Assembly (NCBI GenBank): GCA_016928525.1
Contig: JAFGKO010000156.1
Location: forward strand, 1 to 17,533
Origin: Anaerolineales bacterium
GTDB taxonomy: Bacteria; Chloroflexota; Anaerolineae; Anaerolineales; Villigracilaceae
DNA length: 17,533 bases
Reading direction: 5' to 3'
Positions 1-7,486 of the stretch are shown here, piece after piece; within the stretch, counting starts at the first letter, position 1; the number at the start of each line of letters is the position of its first letter. Both the position numbers and the translations under genes were made by a program. The notes beneath the pieces are model-generated. The model was not told where the DNA came from and ran no database searches. It saw only the letters and a list, made by a program, of their open reading frames with translations.

Positions 1-259
1 CGTCCAGGGCATCCACCTCCAAACCACTGTCATCGGCCAGCGCCACCATGCCCCCTGCCTTGGCAAACGCCAGCGCTTTCAAGGTCGCATTCTGGGCATA
101 CGAGTCGCCATTCTCTTCCACATCCAATGTCAAATCCAGGTCCGCCAGAGTCAAAATTTCGATCCCTTCAAGCGGCGAGAGGATGGCACGCAGCTCTTTC
201 ACCTTGCCGGGATTATTGGTGCCCAACAAAAGACGACCTTTCAAGTCTGTAAGGTTCAT
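1..259 (-). CDS. rdgB: RdgB/HAM1 XTP/dITP pyrophosphatase (5' part, cut by window edge)
   Basis: The minus strand opens with ATG at 259-257 and stays open for 86 codons to the left edge. The N-terminus has the family's nucleotide-binding signature: LLLGTNNPGKVKELRAIL at about residues 10-27, then ENGDSYAQNATLKA near 49-62 and LADDSGLEVDAL near 74-85. These match the SxNxxK, ENAxxKA and DDSGLEVDAL blocks of RdgB/HAM1 proteins. Known role: hydrolysis of non-canonical purine triphosphates (ITP, dITP, XTP) to monophosphates plus pyrophosphate, cleaning the nucleotide pool in the cytoplasm. The family is usually about 190-200 residues, so less than half is visible. A GAGG ribosome site lies about 11 nt before the ATG. 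It is transcribed divergently from the yceD-sigma unit. The family call is firm; gene integrity beyond the edge cannot be judged. Confidence 0.93.
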   Translation of the reverse strand, partial: MNLTDLKGRLLLGTNNPGKVKELRAILSPLEGIEILTLADLDLTLDVEENGDSYAQNATLKALAFAKAGGMVALADDSGLEVDALD

Positions 260-291
260 ACTAATTTGTACCTCATTTGTAGGAAATTTGT

Positions 292-321
292 ACTATAGGT
301 AGACTATCCGAATAGTACCAA
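292..321 (-). promoter_or_regulatory. possible sigma-70-type promoter for rdgB
   Basis: On the minus strand TTGGTA (321-316) and TATAGT (297-292) are separated by 18 nt. The predicted start is near 285, giving a leader of about 26 nt to the ATG at 259. Match to consensus is 4/6 and 5/6. It is supported only by position and similarity. Confidence 0.35.
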
Positions 322-334
322 AACGCTACTCATG

Positions 335-357
335 GGGGTACTACATTTCAATACCCC
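335..357. repeat. inverted repeat GGGGTA...TACCCC in the divergent intergenic region
   Basis: GGGGTA (335-340) and TACCCC (352-357) form a 6-bp inverted repeat with an 11-nt centre, followed at about 365-372 by another G-run after TACGTA. It lies between the rdgB and yceD promoters, roughly 64-86 bp upstream of the yceD -35 box. There is no T-tract, so it is not terminator-like. It could be a regulator site; function unknown. Confidence 0.3.
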
Positions 358-420
358 ACATACGTAGGGGGAAGAGCCGATTTCATTAATTAATTTATGT
401 AAAGTTTATCCCATTAAAAT

Positions 421-449
421 TTGACACGTCTTGCAATAATTGTTATAAT
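421..449 (+). promoter_or_regulatory. perfect-consensus extended -10 promoter for the yceD-sigma operon
   Basis: TTGACA (421-426) and TATAAT (444-449) are separated by exactly 17 nt, and TGT at 441-443 gives an extended -10. The DNA at about 381-420 is very A/T-rich, like an UP element. The predicted start is near 456, leaving a leader of about 95 nt before GTG at 551. Both hexamers match the sigma-70/SigA consensus at every base. Confidence 0.85.
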
Positions 450-482
450 TATACCGTCTTTTATAGAATTAATTGCATATTT

Positions 483-496
483 GCAAGATATCTTGC
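483..496. promoter_or_regulatory. perfect 14-bp palindrome in the yceD leader
   Basis: GCAAGATATCTTGC is perfectly self-complementary and sits about 27-40 nt downstream of the predicted transcription start. It may be a DNA operator for a dimeric repressor, or in RNA a short hairpin (GCAAG/CUUGC) in the 5' leader. No T-run follows, so it is not a terminator. Which role applies cannot be told from sequence. Confidence 0.45.
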
Positions 497-550
497 GCAG
501 CACCTTCATAATCTCACATACTTTACTCGAAAAGAAATTCTGAATTTACC

Positions 551-1072
551 GTGACTACTAAAAACTACCTACTCCGCTTCAATGTCGGATTTATCATCCA
601 CGAAGACGTTGGATACAGCAAAGAATTCCTCCTGGAATTCGAAACGCTGCATCTTGAACCCGACATGTACCTTAAAAACGTCAAAGGCAAGCTCACTTTC
701 GACCGGACTCCCCAGGGTATCCTGGCTAAAGTCCAATTGAGCGGCTATACCACGGCTGAATGCGTGCTTTGCCTGGACGAGTACGAGCAAGAACTCGATA
801 CGCAATTCGCCGAGTTGTTCGCTTTTGACGAACGCTCTGTTGATGATGAGGGCCTGATCGTTCCAGAAGAAGGTATTATCGACCTCACCCCCCTGGTCCG
901 TGATTACTTGCAATTGGAAATGCCCATTAGAACGATCTGCCGCCCCGATTGTCCGGGGTTGGACCCCGAAACAGGAGAAAAGCGCGCCTCGCGCCCCACA
1001 GAAGAAGAAAGCCAGCACATCGATCCGCGTCTGGCGATCTTGAAAAAACTTTTGGACGAAGAAGAAGAATAA
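551..1072 (+). CDS. yceD: YceD/DUF177 family protein
   Basis: This 173-residue protein has the YceD/DUF177 pattern. An N-terminal beta-rich part (LRFNVGFIIHEDVGY) leads to a CVLC pair at about residues 71-74, and a CRPDC pair follows near 130-134 in RTICRPDCPGLDP, a likely metal site. The tail is acidic. DUF177 proteins are linked to ribosome and 23S rRNA metabolism and usually sit directly upstream of rpmF (L32). Here no rpmF follows; the next gene is a sigma factor, 75 nt downstream, apparently in the same transcript. The start is GTG with only a weak purine stretch upstream, chosen because the family's N-terminal strand starts immediately. The family call is firm; the biochemical role is not settled. 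Confidence 0.85.
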   Translation: MTTKNYLLRFNVGFIIHEDVGYSKEFLLEFETLHLEPDMYLKNVKGKLTFDRTPQGILAKVQLSGYTTAECVLCLDEYEQELDTQFAELFAFDERSVDDEGLIVPEEGIIDLTPLVRDYLQLEMPIRTICRPDCPGLDPETGEKRASRPTEEESQHIDPRLAILKKLLDEEEE

Positions 1073-1147
1073 CCCAGTTCGACCCGCTATTCCGGTGCGA
1101 CGGCAATTCCATCTGACCCAGCGCACTCAGCGATGGAGGAGAGACTT

Positions 1148-2329
1148 ATGGCATATCCGGCAAAACAGCCCGACAATTCCGAGAATTTGTCCTATCTATT
1201 GGACAAAGAAGAAACGGACGATTTCGACCCCAAAGATGAGATCAGCGCCCTGTTCTCCAACGGCAACGGAGCCTTCAAGCGCCTGCGCATGCACTTCTTT
1301 GAAGTCACCGAAGCCGAGGACGAACTCAGCGACGCGGCCGAAATCGACGAAGAAGACCTCCCTACCGAAGACACCAAAAGCCAGTATGCACCCAGCCGCT
1401 ACCGCGGCTACGACCGCGGCGACCGTATCGATGCCGTCGGGCTGTACTTGAAAGAAATGTCGCGGGTGCCCCTGCTGACCAACGAACAGGAAATCGAGAT
1501 TGCCAAGCGCATTGAACGCGCCAAGCGCGCCAAATCAGCGTTGGCAAAGCTGAACGGGCGTACTCCGGTCAAGAAGAAAGCAAACTTGCGAGCCGTCATC
1601 GAAGATGGCCGCCGGGCACGCGAACATCTCATCAAAGCCAACACCCGCCTGGTGGTCAGTATCGCCAAGAAATACATCGGGCGCGGCGTGCCCTTCCTCG
1701 ACTTGATCCAGGAAGGCAACCTCGGCTTGATGAAGGCAGTCAACAAATATGATTACCGCCGTGGCTTCCGCTTCTCTACCTATGCCACCTGGTGGATCCG
1801 CCAGACGATCACCCGTTCCATCGCCGACCAGGGCCGCACCATTCGCGTCCCCGTCCACATGATCGACCGTATCCGCCAACTATACAAAGCCGCCCAGAAA
1901 CTGGAACAGGTCTTGGGCCGCCCGCCCAATGTAGAAGAACTGGCCGCCGAACTGGAACTCGAAATCCGCAAGGTGCAATGGATGTTGAAAGTTTCCTGGC
2001 TGCCGCTCTCCCTGGAAAGCCCGGTTGGTGACGACGAAGATTCAGAACTGGGTATGTTCGTCGAGGATGAGAAGACCCCTTCCCCCAGCCAGGCGGCGTA
2101 CTTCAATATGTTGAGCGATAAGGTCAACGAAGTGCTCTCCACCCTGTCTCCCCGTGAGGCCCGCATCCTGCGGCTGCGCTTCGGCCTGGAAAACGGACGC
2201 ACCTATACGCTGGAAGAGGTCGGCGAGAAATTCGGCCTGACCCGCGAGCGCATCCGCCAGATCGAGGGCAAAGCGCTGCGCCGCCTGCGCCATCCCATGC
2301 GCGCCCGTCAATTGCGCGAATACCTCTAA
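1148..2329 (+). CDS. rpoD: RpoD/SigA-type sigma-70 factor
   Basis: A 393-residue sigma factor. Regions in order: an acidic poorly conserved N-terminus (1-90), region 1.2 (DAVGLYLKEMSRVPLL, ~95-110), region 2 (~160-235, with DLIQEGNLGLMKAV and FRFSTYATWWIRQTI), region 3 (~237-315) and region 4 (~328-385, TRERIRQIEGKALRRLRHP). The start at 1148 is preferred over an in-frame ATG at 1133 because a strong ribosome site, GGAGGAGAG (1135-1143), sits just before it and would overlap the earlier start. In the region 3 helix that reads the extended -10, E. coli has His455 and Glu458; here these are His237 and Asp240. It binds RNA polymerase core and directs promoter recognition. Chloroflexota can carry several RpoD-like paralogues, so primary versus group 2 status is uncertain. 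It is cotranscribed with yceD and followed by a terminator. Confidence 0.93.
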   Translation: MAYPAKQPDNSENLSYLLDKEETDDFDPKDEISALFSNGNGAFKRLRMHFFEVTEAEDELSDAAEIDEEDLPTEDTKSQYAPSRYRGYDRGDRIDAVGLYLKEMSRVPLLTNEQEIEIAKRIERAKRAKSALAKLNGRTPVKKKANLRAVIEDGRRAREHLIKANTRLVVSIAKKYIGRGVPFLDLIQEGNLGLMKAVNKYDYRRGFRFSTYATWWIRQTITRSIADQGRTIRVPVHMIDRIRQLYKAAQKLEQVLGRPPNVEELAAELELEIRKVQWMLKVSWLPLSLESPVGDDEDSELGMFVEDEKTPSPSQAAYFNMLSDKVNEVLSTLSPREARILRLRFGLENGRTYTLEEVGEKFGLTRERIRQIEGKALRRLRHPMRARQLREYL

Positions 2330-2349
2330 CCACAAGATCGTACAAACCG

Positions 2350-2379
2350 ACACCGGCAGTTTGACTGCCGGTGTTTTTT
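2350..2379 (+). terminator. intrinsic terminator after the sigma factor gene
   Basis: An 11-bp perfect stem, ACACCGGCAGT (2350-2360) with ACTGCCGGTGT (2364-2374), has a 3-nt loop and is followed by a T-run to 2379. It lies 5 nt beyond the stop of the converging minus-strand gene (2384), so it could act for both strands, although the T-run is good only on the plus strand. Confidence 0.92.
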
Positions 2380-2383
2380 GTTG

Positions 2384-2788
2384 CTATTGCAATTTCTTAT
2401 ATTGCGATTTATCGATTCCGGCGTCTTGTTTCTCTTTGCGATAGGCCAGTAAGCCCGAAATCACGCCCCCCAGGATCAGGACCAGAATATCATCCTCCGG
2501 CCCGAAGATCAAATCCGGGACGATGGTGTAGATTCCCGCCGCTATTGCCGGGAACCAGGAAAAATCCCGAATTTTCAAAAACCAGTAAATCGAGATTGCG
2601 AAGAAAAATACGAAGACCCCGATTGCCAGGATCATGACCACTCGCAGATCAACCCCCAGCACTTCACCGCTCAACCATTGTGCAACCGCATTGAGGCCCC
2701 CAGCCATCAAGGTCACGATCGAAAGCGCCAGGGCGGCAAATAGGAACAAGAACCCCAAACAAGATTTTTGGCCGTCGGACATAAGCAT
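2384..2788 (-). CDS. small membrane protein with a DUF1232-like motif
   Basis: A 134-residue (or 132) hydrophobic protein with about three to four membrane helices: near 10-32, 48-71, 78-90 and 99-116. The segment YTIVPDLIFGPEDDILVLI, at about 87-105, resembles the YxxxPDxIPxxGxxDD core of DUF1232/YkvA proteins, small membrane proteins of unknown function. The C-terminus is charged (YRKEKQDAGIDKSQYKK) and probably cytoplasmic. Start choice is open: ATG at 2788 has AAAGG 4 nt away, ATG at 2782 has it 10 nt away. It converges on the sigma gene with only the terminator between them. No function is assigned; the DUF1232 relation rests on motif likeness. Confidence 0.75.
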   Translation of the reverse strand: MLMSDGQKSCLGFLFLFAALALSIVTLMAGGLNAVAQWLSGEVLGVDLRVVMILAIGVFVFFFAISIYWFLKIRDFSWFPAIAAGIYTIVPDLIFGPEDDILVLILGGVISGLLAYRKEKQDAGIDKSQYKKLQ

Positions 2789-2905
2789 TCATCCTTTACA
2801 TATCGAAGGAACTGACCATTCATTGTCATTTACATACCAGCAGTCAGTCACCTACACAATGTTCCCATTATGGCAAATGAACCACCGGAGGTCAAGGCTA
2901 AATAC

Positions 2906-2935
2906 AAAAAACCTCCCACGTTTAGGCATGGGAGG
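2906..2935 (-). terminator. intrinsic terminator for the nfuA-like gene
   Basis: Read on the minus strand, CCTCCCA (2935-2929) pairs with TGGGAGG (2918-2912) across a 10-nt loop, followed by six T (2911-2906). It lies about 32 nt downstream of the nfuA stop codon and so separates it from the membrane protein gene on the same strand. Confidence 0.85.
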
Positions 2936-2966
2936 CCAAAAAGCATTTGTTTTCCAGGCGATTAGG

Positions 2967-3614
2967 TTAGAAAGGTGTTTCGCCCTGGTTTTCGGTCACA
3001 TAATAGGGGTTGGTACCTTCAGCGTGTTCGGTCGTATCGAGCACGGTTTTTATGGCGGGCACACCTTCTTTGATGGCACTCTCAATGCCGCTCTTCAGGG
3101 TCATGTAAGACATAGCGCAGCCTTTACAGCCGCCACCCATTTCAATATAGGCCGTCTCCCCTTTTACTTCCAGCAATTCCACCCAGCCGCCATGTGAAGC
3201 AATCGAAGGATTGATGTTCCGGTCGATCACCTTTTGGATCTCGACTGCCACCGGATCATCCCATTCCTTGCTGGCCGGCAGATTGTCATAGATCGTTTCG
3301 GGATACTTGATGCGGAAACCGCCGCGGTATTTCTCCTCATTGAAATCCACCGAAGCATCGGTCAAGATGGTGGCACTCTGCGGATCGAAGACCAGGCGGA
3401 ATGGGCCGGCATCCTGGAGCACATCTTCTGCGGGGATTTCATCTTCGTTGACGAACATAAATTCCGTCTGGTAACCTGCCCCCTGGGCCGCATTCTGGAT
3501 TGCAACGCGCACTGCCCGGCCAGGCTGCTTGGACTTTGCGATCAACTCGGCAATCTTATCAACAGCTGCCTCGGTGATCTCTAGAATGTGTTGATACTCT
3601 TTGGATTCGGTCAT
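2967..3614 (-). CDS. nfuA: NfuA-like Fe-S cluster carrier
   Basis: Two-domain protein. The N-terminal ~105 residues look like an IscA/HesB-type fold (ITEAAVDKIAELIAK, then RVAIQNAAQGAGYQTEF) but contain no cysteine, so this domain cannot hold a cluster in the usual A-type way. The C-terminal NifU domain (~120-190) has SHGGWVELLEV and the cluster ligands in GGGCKGCAMS. This arrangement, a degenerate A-type domain plus NifU, is that of E. coli NfuA, a carrier handing 4Fe-4S clusters to targets in the cytoplasm. An upstream in-frame GTG (3623) would add three residues, but AAAGG then lies only 2 nt away; ATG at 3614 has it 11 nt away and is preferred. No isc or suf genes are adjacent. A terminator follows. 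Confidence 0.88.
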   Translation of the reverse strand: MTESKEYQHILEITEAAVDKIAELIAKSKQPGRAVRVAIQNAAQGAGYQTEFMFVNEDEIPAEDVLQDAGPFRLVFDPQSATILTDASVDFNEEKYRGGFRIKYPETIYDNLPASKEWDDPVAVEIQKVIDRNINPSIASHGGWVELLEVKGETAYIEMGGGCKGCAMSYMTLKSGIESAIKEGVPAIKTVLDTTEHAEGTNPYYVTENQGETPF

Positions 3615-4055
3615 CGTATACACAACCTTTTCAAATCTACTAAATCTTGTATTTGCTCGTCAGTAAATACGCATACAATATTAGTGACATATTTATTATT
3701 AGAACTGGCTTTAAATAGTTGTGGAAAAGCATCTAAAACCTAGCGACAGTTCCTCCAAATTATACCCTCTCCAGGCAAATTATGAGCGAGAAAATATAAA
3801 CATCCCGTTAGAAACAGATTTAACATTCACAAATTCATAACACTATTAAAACGCAAATGTACTGTCAACCGGGCAAGGATATTGTACGATGGTATCAGAA
3901 GAATTTCCATTGCTCCCATTCTATACAACTTCTGAGCATATCGTATGCATACAATGACGCCTGAGAATTGAGTGAACAAATACCAGGGAACCTTCAAGTT
4001 TTTAATTAACTCAAGATATAATTGCATTATTGCAACTACACTTTATAGATAAGAT
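3615..4055. other. divergent intergenic region between nfuA and the MalT-like regulator
   Basis: About 440 bp, A/T-rich, with no convincing gene. GCATACAAT occurs twice (about 3671-3679 and 3948-3956); the second copy is part of the perfect palindrome GTATGCATAC (3943-3952). TTGCA and TGCAA form an inverted repeat at 4022-4035, just before the regulator start. These could be operators. I see no strong nfuA promoter. Confidence 0.4.
4017..4022 (+). promoter_or_regulatory. candidate -10 box for the MalT-like regulator gene
   Basis: A perfect TATAAT lies 33 bp before the ATG at 4056. The best -35 match (TTCAAG, 3993-3998, 18-nt spacer) is poor, so the promoter may depend on an activator. The inverted repeat TTGCA-TTAT-TGCAA (4022-4035) covers the predicted start, where a repressor could act. 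Confidence 0.45.
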
Positions 4056-7000
4056 ATGACTGTCGTTCTAACCAAAGTCCGCGCCCCACAAAGGCGCAAA
4101 GACACACTCCGCCGCGTCCGTCTGACTGATGCACTGCACCAAAATCTATACCGGAAATTAACTTTCGTCTCCGCTCCGGCTGGATTTGGCAAAACCACGC
4201 TACTGACAGACTTCGTTGGCGATGTAGACGCGCTAGTTTGCTGGTACAGCATCAGCCCAGACGACATCGATCTGGCCCCCTTCATGCAGCACCTGGTAGC
4301 TGCCTTTTCCCAGAATATTCCCAACTTCGGCGAACATATCCTCGAACAGTTGAACACCACAGCCGGTGCGATCGACCCGCGCAGTATGGCCGTTGAACTA
4401 CTCAATGAGATCGAGACCAAAATCGACGATTTCTGCATCCTGGTATTGGATGACTACCACCTGGTTGGAGAAAACCGGGAGATCGTCAACCTGCTCGAGG
4501 CCATCCTGGATTTCCTGCCTGACCAGGTGCGCATGGTGATCGGTTCACGCAGCGTCTATGGTATTCCCACAGCCAACCTGTACGTGCGGGAAGAACTGGC
4601 TGTACTTGGTGCCGAACAACTCCGCTTCCGGGCAGAAGAATTGCAAGACCTGGTAAAACAAAATTACCGCTTCGAGCTTTCTGACCAGCGTGCCAAAGAC
4701 CTGGCAGAGCGGGCCGATGGCTGGATCGTCGCCATTCTGCTGGCAATTCGTAACATGGAACAAGGCGGCATCCCCAAGTTCGAAGGGGCTACCGATCAGG
4801 TTTACACCTTCCTGGCAGAAGAGGTCGTCAGCAGCCAGCCGGAACACCTGCGCCAATTCTTATACGAAACCGCCATCCTGGATGAATTCGACGAACAGGT
4901 CTGCCAATTCGTACTCGAGCAGTCCAGTGTGGCAGAACTGCTGAACGAATTGGAATCCCGCAATTTATTCGTTTCCCGCATCGTCACTCAGGATGGCCGT
5001 AGCTATCGCTATCACCAACTTTTCGCTGAGTTTCTGCGTGACCAGTTGGCAAAGATCGACCCCGAGCGCAAGCAAGTGCTGCACCGCCGCGCCGCGGCCT
5101 GGTATCGGGAACACGACGCCTGGGAAATGGCGATCCGGCACATGCTGGCCGCCGGTGAGCGCATCGAGGCCGCCGCCTGGATGGATAAACTTGCCAATCA
5201 ACTCTTTGTCACCGGACACCAAACCACCCTCTCGCAATGGTACGAAGCCCTGAACCAGCCGACTGATATTCGCGTGCATGCCCCACGTCTGATCTTGAAC
5301 CGCGCCAAGACACTGGTCAATCAAAGCGCATTCGAAAGTGGGGAAGAACTGCTGGACATCGCCGAGTCTGCCTTGAAGCAAAACGGCGATGTTGAACAGG
5401 TCGCCAACGTTTCCGTAACCCGCGGCATCATCCGGCTCTATCAGGGTAAATTCAGCGATGCCCTCCAGCTTGCCGACCAGGCCCAAGGATTGCTCAGCGA
5501 ACACTTCAACGGCAAAGCTGAAAGCTATCAATGGTTCCAGGCAGAACGCCTCAAAGGATTGACCAATATTTACAAAGGTAACTCCGCCCAGGCCATTACC
5601 CATTTGCAAGCCGCCGCCGTCCATTTTCGGGACCTGATGAATGCCGCCGATAAAAACCAGGCGCTGAAACCGGCCAACGATCTGGCTATGGCTCTAACCG
5701 ACATGGGTTTTGTGCATATCCATAACGGGCAAATCTTCGACGCTCAAAAGTGTTTCGTGGAAGCGCTCGAAATCCGCGAGAAGACCAAGACCAACCAGGG
5801 CGAATTGGCGATCTCCCGCAACAATGTCGCCTATCTTTATCACCAGATCGGCCACTACCAGCAAGCCTGGGTAGAGTACGAACGCGCCCTGGAAGCCGTG
5901 AAATACGCCCAATGGCTGCGCATCATGGCGAACATCCTCAACGGGCGCGGTGACTTGCTGCGCGACATCGAGGAGTGGAAAGAGGCTGAAGATGCCTATA
6001 CCCAGGCCCGCGAAATTGGCGAAAGCAATAACGACGAGCCAAACTTAGGCGATACCTACAATGGTTTGGCAGAATTGGAACGCCTGCGCGGCAACTATAA
6101 CGATGCCCTCTACTGGCTGCGGGAAGCTGCACGCCTGCGCGGCGAAGACCTGGAAACTCCTCGCTACCAGCTTAGCGTTGGGGCCATCTACCAGAACATG
6201 GGACAGATGGACCTGGCCGAAGAAGCATTCGCCAAATCGCTGGCCGCCTTGGAAAAGGTCGAACAGATCCAAAAAGACCACGTGCTCGCCAGATTCCTGA
6301 TGGGGCGAATATGTTTTGAAAAGGGCGAAAAGGTGCAGGCCATCGAAATGCTTTCCCAGGCCCTGCAAGGTGCAGCTTCCCTCGGTTTCGATCAGTTCCT
6401 GGTCGTGGCCGGAAGAGAAGCGCCCAAATACCTCGAATATGCGGTCAAAAAGCTTCCCAATCGGCAGCTTGCCTCCATTACCGAGCGCGTCAAGAATTTC
6501 GAAACCGGGTCAAGTCAATTGCGCCCCAAGAAAGCCCGCGTCGAGGCGCCATCCAAACACCTCGAAATCCAGGCGATGGGTACCGGCCAGGTGCGCATCA
6601 ACGGCGAACTGATCCCAAACTCCGAGTGGCGCTCCAATGGTGCCCGCGCATTGTTCTTCTACATCGTGGATAAACGCGGCGCTCGCAAAGAGGATATTGG
6701 CCTGGAATTCTGGCCGGAGTTCAGCACCGCCAAGATCAGCAGCAATTTCCACGCCACCTTGTGGCGCGTCCGCCGCGCCCTGGATAGCAAAGATATGATC
6801 GTCTTTGAAGACAACCTATATAACCTCAACCCCTCGTTGAGCATCTGGTACGACGTGGCTGATTTTGAATCGGCGTTACAGCGCGCCAATTCCGAAGACC
6901 TGTCGATCAATGAACGCGCCGAACTCTGGCGCCGGGCGATCAACCTGTACCGCACTGACTACCTGGAAGATATCTTCATGGATTGGGCCAACCTGCGCCG

Positions 7001-7280
7001 GACCGAACTGCAAAACGCCTACCTGCAAGCCCTGGCAAGCCTGGCTGAATGGGAGATCGACACCCAGCACTTCACCGAAGCCATCCGCTGGTTGGAAAAG
7101 ATCACCGCCGTCGACCCCTACCAGGATCATTTTCACCTGATGATCATGGAATGCCTGGTCCAATCCGGTTCCCCCTCGGCCGCCAAAGCGCATTACCAGG
7201 ATTACAGTAAATTACTCAAGAAAGAACTCGACATAGAACCTACCGATGAACTGCGCGAATATTACGAACAGATCACATAG
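4056..7280 (+). CDS. STAND/MalT-like TPR regulator with C-terminal SARP/BTAD region
   Basis: A 1074-residue regulator. The N-terminal STAND ATPase of MalT/LAL type has Walker A APAGFGKTT (residues 40-48), Walker B ILVLDDYH (128-135) and a GSR sensor near 163-165. Residues ~370-820 are helical TPR-like repeats. From ~836 (LEIQAMGTGQVRINGE) comes a winged-helix segment with the WPEFSTAKISSNFHATLWRVRRAL pattern split around 888-911, then a bacterial transcriptional activator domain (BTAD) to the C-terminus (YRTDYLEDI, AIRWLEKITAVDPY, LLKKELDIEPTDEL). The SARP-type DNA-binding part therefore replaces the LuxR helix-turn-helix of MalT. Proteins of this class bind an inducer through the repeat region, exchange ADP for ATP, oligomerise and activate transcription. 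The ligand is unknown. No strong ribosome site precedes ATG 4056 (only GATAAG). Downstream genes on the same strand are plausible targets; that is inference. Confidence 0.88.
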   Translation: MTVVLTKVRAPQRRKDTLRRVRLTDALHQNLYRKLTFVSAPAGFGKTTLLTDFVGDVDALVCWYSISPDDIDLAPFMQHLVAAFSQNIPNFGEHILEQLNTTAGAIDPRSMAVELLNEIETKIDDFCILVLDDYHLVGENREIVNLLEAILDFLPDQVRMVIGSRSVYGIPTANLYVREELAVLGAEQLRFRAEELQDLVKQNYRFELSDQRAKDLAERADGWIVAILLAIRNMEQGGIPKFEGATDQVYTFLAEEVVSSQPEHLRQFLYETAILDEFDEQVCQFVLEQSSVAELLNELESRNLFVSRIVTQDGRSYRYHQLFAEFLRDQLAKIDPERKQVLHRRAAAWYREHDAWEMAIRHMLAAGERIEAAAWMDKLANQLFVTGHQTTLSQWYEALNQPTDIRVHAPRLILNRAKTLVNQSAFESGEELLDIAESALKQNGDVEQVANVSVTRGIIRLYQGKFSDALQLADQAQGLLSEHFNGKAESYQWFQAERLKGLTNIYKGNSAQAITHLQAAAVHFRDLMNAADKNQALKPANDLAMALTDMGFVHIHNGQIFDAQKCFVEALEIREKTKTNQGELAISRNNVAYLYHQIGHYQQAWVEYERALEAVKYAQWLRIMANILNGRGDLLRDIEEWKEAEDAYTQAREIGESNNDEPNLGDTYNGLAELERLRGNYNDALYWLREAARLRGEDLETPRYQLSVGAIYQNMGQMDLAEEAFAKSLAALEKVEQIQKDHVLARFLMGRICFEKGEKVQAIEMLSQALQGAASLGFDQFLVVAGREAPKYLEYAVKKLPNRQLASITERVKNFETGSSQLRPKKARVEAPSKHLEIQAMGTGQVRINGELIPNSEWRSNGARALFFYIVDKRGARKEDIGLEFWPEFSTAKISSNFHATLWRVRRALDSKDMIVFEDNLYNLNPSLSIWYDVADFESALQRANSEDLSINERAELWRRAINLYRTDYLEDIFMDWANLRRTELQNAYLQALASLAEWEIDTQHFTEAIRWLEKITAVDPYQDHFHLMIMECLVQSGSPSAAKAHYQDYSKLLKKELDIEPTDELREYYEQIT

Positions 7281-7313
7281 TTATCAGAAGCGGTCGATTT
7301 CCACAATCTGTGC

Positions 7314-7431
7314 TTATTGGTAGAAATATAAAATTTTGTCAAATTGATTCAAGCAAACCAATCAAGGGGTACAACATCACCGCACTTTATGGGTGTAGAA
7401 TTATTGGTAAATCCAAAACCTTATTATTGGT
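7314..7431 (+). repeat. three copies of TTATTGGT
   Basis: The octamer TTATTGGT occurs exactly at 7314-7321, 7401-7408 and 7424-7431, all in the same orientation within 118 bp. The spacings are 87 and 23 bp. They could be binding sites of a regulator such as the adjacent SARP/BTAD protein. Flanking bases are not conserved. Confidence 0.45.
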
Positions 7432-7468
7432 GACCACATATATTTAAAGAATCGCTGTAGGCGTAGTT

Positions 7469-7486
7469 ACAGATCCTGTACAGATC
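7469..7486 (+). promoter_or_regulatory. heptamer direct repeat with 4-nt spacer (SARP-like geometry)
   Basis: ACAGATC-CTGT-ACAGATC: two identical heptamers, 11 bp start to start. SARP-family activators are known to bind heptameric direct repeats on an 11-bp pitch, and the adjacent regulator carries a SARP-like DNA-binding region. The same stretch also contains the palindrome CTGTACAG, so a dimeric repressor site is an alternative. GATAAC at 7490-7495 could be a poor -10. Confidence 0.3.

Noticed and set aside
48..302. Plus-strand 84-codon frame at the left edge
   Set aside because: It lies antisense to the rdgB start, which has clear family motifs.
569..1126. Minus-strand 185-codon frame opposite yceD
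   Set aside because: It is fully antisense to a recognised family gene; its composition follows the opposite strand's codons.
2634..3197. Plus-strand 187-codon frame
   Set aside because: It overlaps parts of two minus-strand genes and a terminator, with no ribosome site and no family pattern.
3827..4027. Minus-strand 66-codon frame in the nfuA-regulator intergenic region
   Set aside because: There is no ribosome site, the composition is that of A/T-rich non-coding DNA, and it covers the palindromes near the regulator promoter.
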